From contig JAPPCV010000118.1 in assembly GCA_028824715.1 (NCBI GenBank), positions 124,001-188,000 on the forward strand: a stretch of 64,000 nt of DNA. The letters run 5' to 3'. How positions within the stretch are numbered: position 1 is the first letter of the stretch; each line of letters begins with the position of its first letter. Below, one piece after another: positions 62,926-64,000 of this stretch. The notes beneath the pieces are model-generated. The model ran no database searches and was not told the DNA's origin. It saw only the letters and a list, made by a program, of their open reading frames with translations. The translations under genes and the position numbers were made by a program. This DNA is from Boseongicola sp. (GTDB lineage Bacteria > Pseudomonadota > Alphaproteobacteria > Rhodobacterales > Rhodobacteraceae).

Positions 62926-64000
62926 TCATTCCGCGGGGCCCAGATCGACGTTCAACCCGGTTTCCGTGGTTTCCCGCAGCATGGCCGGGCGACCGCAGGT
63001 GCTTTCGATGTCAACGAAGCGGCCAAGACCCGGGCTGCGTAGCATGCCTTGCATGACCTCGCAAACATGGAAGCCAAGTGCCCCGCCCGCCCGCGGCTCT
63101 CGCCGATCCAATGCGGCCTGCGCAAGCTCCGCAAGACCGACGCCTCGCGAATCAGAATTCAGGCCGTGCGTGCACTCGGCAACCTCCCAGTCAGCTGGCG
63201 CCTGTGGCCGTGGTCGCATCGTCCAGCGCGACGTCTCGCGGGTACGAATCCAGACGGGACCCTGGAAGACATTCGCACCGTCGCCGGGATCTGGATCGGG
63301 AATGCAAATCGTTCCCTCCGTTCCGTAGACTTCCAGACGCGGGGTCTCGCTGTCCCAGACGTCGAAACTCACCATCATCTGCCCAATCACGCCGGATTCG
63401 AACTCGAGCATGCTCAGGCAATGGGTGTCGACTTCCACCCGCATCATCTCGCCCTTTCGAGGGCCATTCTCGATCATGCGTTCGGGAAAGGTTCTGCGCG
63501 CCATGCCCGCAACGCGCCTGATGGGCCCTAGGCAGAAGACCATCGCCGCCAGATAGTAGGGACCCAAATCCAGCAGCGGGCCGCCACCCCTGGCGTAGTA
63601 GAAGTCAGGGTTCGGATGATGGCGCTCGACGCCATGGGTCGGCACAAAGGCCGAAATGCCGGTCGGCTCCCCGATAGCGCCCCTGTCCAGTAGCTTTCGC
63701 ACGGTCTGCCAGCGCCCGCCGAGGAAAGTGTCAGGCGCGCTGCCGACCAACAGGCCTTTGCGGGCCGCCAGATCAAGGATTCGTCGACCGTCTGCCAGGT
63801 CCGTGACGAAGGGCTTTTCGGTATGGACGTGCTTCCCAGCCTGCAGAGCCGCAAGGCTGATCTCCGCATGGGCCGCCGGGACCGTGAGATTCAGAATTCC
63901 ATCCACGTCCGGGTCGGCAATGATCTCTTGCGGAGTGGCGACGCGAGGCACGCCAAATTCGGCAGCCTTGACCGTGCTCGCGCCCATGTCCAGACTGCCG
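62926..64000 (-). CDS. Gfo/Idh/MocA-family oxidoreductase (second), 5' end beyond the window
   Basis: At least 358 aa are visible; the nucleotide-binding GxGxxG segment lies past the right edge, so the true start is outside. Family lysine motif HTEKPFVTDLADGRRILDLA, then the substrate domain with YYARGGGPLLDLGPYYLAAM and SFDVWDSETPRLEVYGTEG. It differs clearly from the 60937 protein and probably acts on another compound or step. Clustering with epimerase, ALDH and ThDP genes suggests a common sugar-like substrate. Confidence 0.87.
   Translation of the reverse strand, partial: GSLDMGASTVKAAEFGVPRVATPQEIIADPDVDGILNLTVPAAHAEISLAALQAGKHVHTEKPFVTDLADGRRILDLAARKGLLVGSAPDTFLGGRWQTVRKLLDRGAIGEPTGISAFVPTHGVERHHPNPDFYYARGGGPLLDLGPYYLAAMVFCLGPIRRVAGMARRTFPERMIENGPRKGEMMRVEVDTHCLSMLEFESGVIGQMMVSFDVWDSETPRLEVYGTEGTICIPDPDPGDGANVFQGPVWIRTRETSRWTMRPRPQAPADWEVAECTHGLNSDSRGVGLAELAQAALDRREPRAGGALGFHVCEVMQGMLRSPGLGRFVDIESTCGRPAMLRETTETGLNVDLGPAE

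Overview
The window reads as an alphaproteobacterium of the Rhodobacterales (roseobacter/Rhodobacteraceae type). The evidence is a complex I cluster nuoG-N that carries the lineage-typical extra genes (a DUF5333-like secreted protein before nuoG and a carboxymuconolactone-decarboxylase-like protein between nuoI and nuoJ). Further evidence is the housekeeping genes birA, coaX and RNase J, and many ABC importers for osmolytes, amino acids and sugars typical of marine members. This assignment rests on gene content only; no rRNA or tRNA gene was seen.

Layout. 0-3.9 kb: a polar amino-acid ABC importer (permease and ATPase on the minus strand, binding protein divergent), a XRE-cupin regulator and a creatininase-family amidohydrolase. 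4.2-9.3 kb: an accessory patch made of a dead IS607-type element (frameshifted TnpA resolvase, truncated TnpB), a fragment of a restriction-modification protein, a Hanks-type kinase with HRN in place of HRD, a FitA/FitB-like toxin-antitoxin pair and a truncated ISKra4-type transposase that ends at the fitB stop codon. 9.4-20.3 kb: an amino-sugar divergon. The minus arm is murQ, sugar-binding protein, two permeases, a Gfo/Idh/MocA oxidoreductase and a UgpC-type ATPase; the plus arm is an N-acetylglucosamine-kinase-like gene, a GntR/UTRA regulator, a SIS-domain deaminase/isomerase and nagA. Both arms begin with the same 18-bp direct-repeat element, a good operator candidate. murQ carries an exact in-frame tandem duplication of 243 bp (81 codons).

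20.5-22.9 kb: RNase J and coaX. 42.9-54.4 kb: birA and nuoN, M, L, K, J, a CMD-like gene, nuoI, nuoH, nuoG and the DUF5333-like gene, all on the minus strand. In relatives birA, coaX and the RNase J gene normally follow nuoN directly (established knowledge as I recall it), so the 20 kb between coaX and birA looks like an inserted catabolic island. The island holds two ProXVW-type quaternary-amine importers with unusually long ProW subunits. One is linked to a PLP enzyme of the D-cysteine desulfhydrase/L-cysteate sulfo-lyase family and an alpha/beta hydrolase, the other to a ureohydrolase. The island also holds two LysR regulators, an isochorismatase-type hydrolase, an EamA transporter, a non-pyrrolysine MttB-family methyltransferase and a dimethylglycine-dehydrogenase-like flavoprotein. 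It looks like an island for uptake and dismantling of methylated or guanidino/sulfonated nitrogen compounds.

54.4-64 kb: nuoF and the rest of the complex I operon are absent from their expected place. Instead there is a decayed HigB-like toxin with its Xre antitoxin, a membrane fatty-acid desaturase, and a minus-strand operon of a ThDP enzyme, a CoA-acylating aldehyde dehydrogenase, a TIM-barrel epimerase and a Gfo/Idh oxidoreductase, with a second Gfo/Idh gene running off the end. The substrate of this last cluster could not be assigned.
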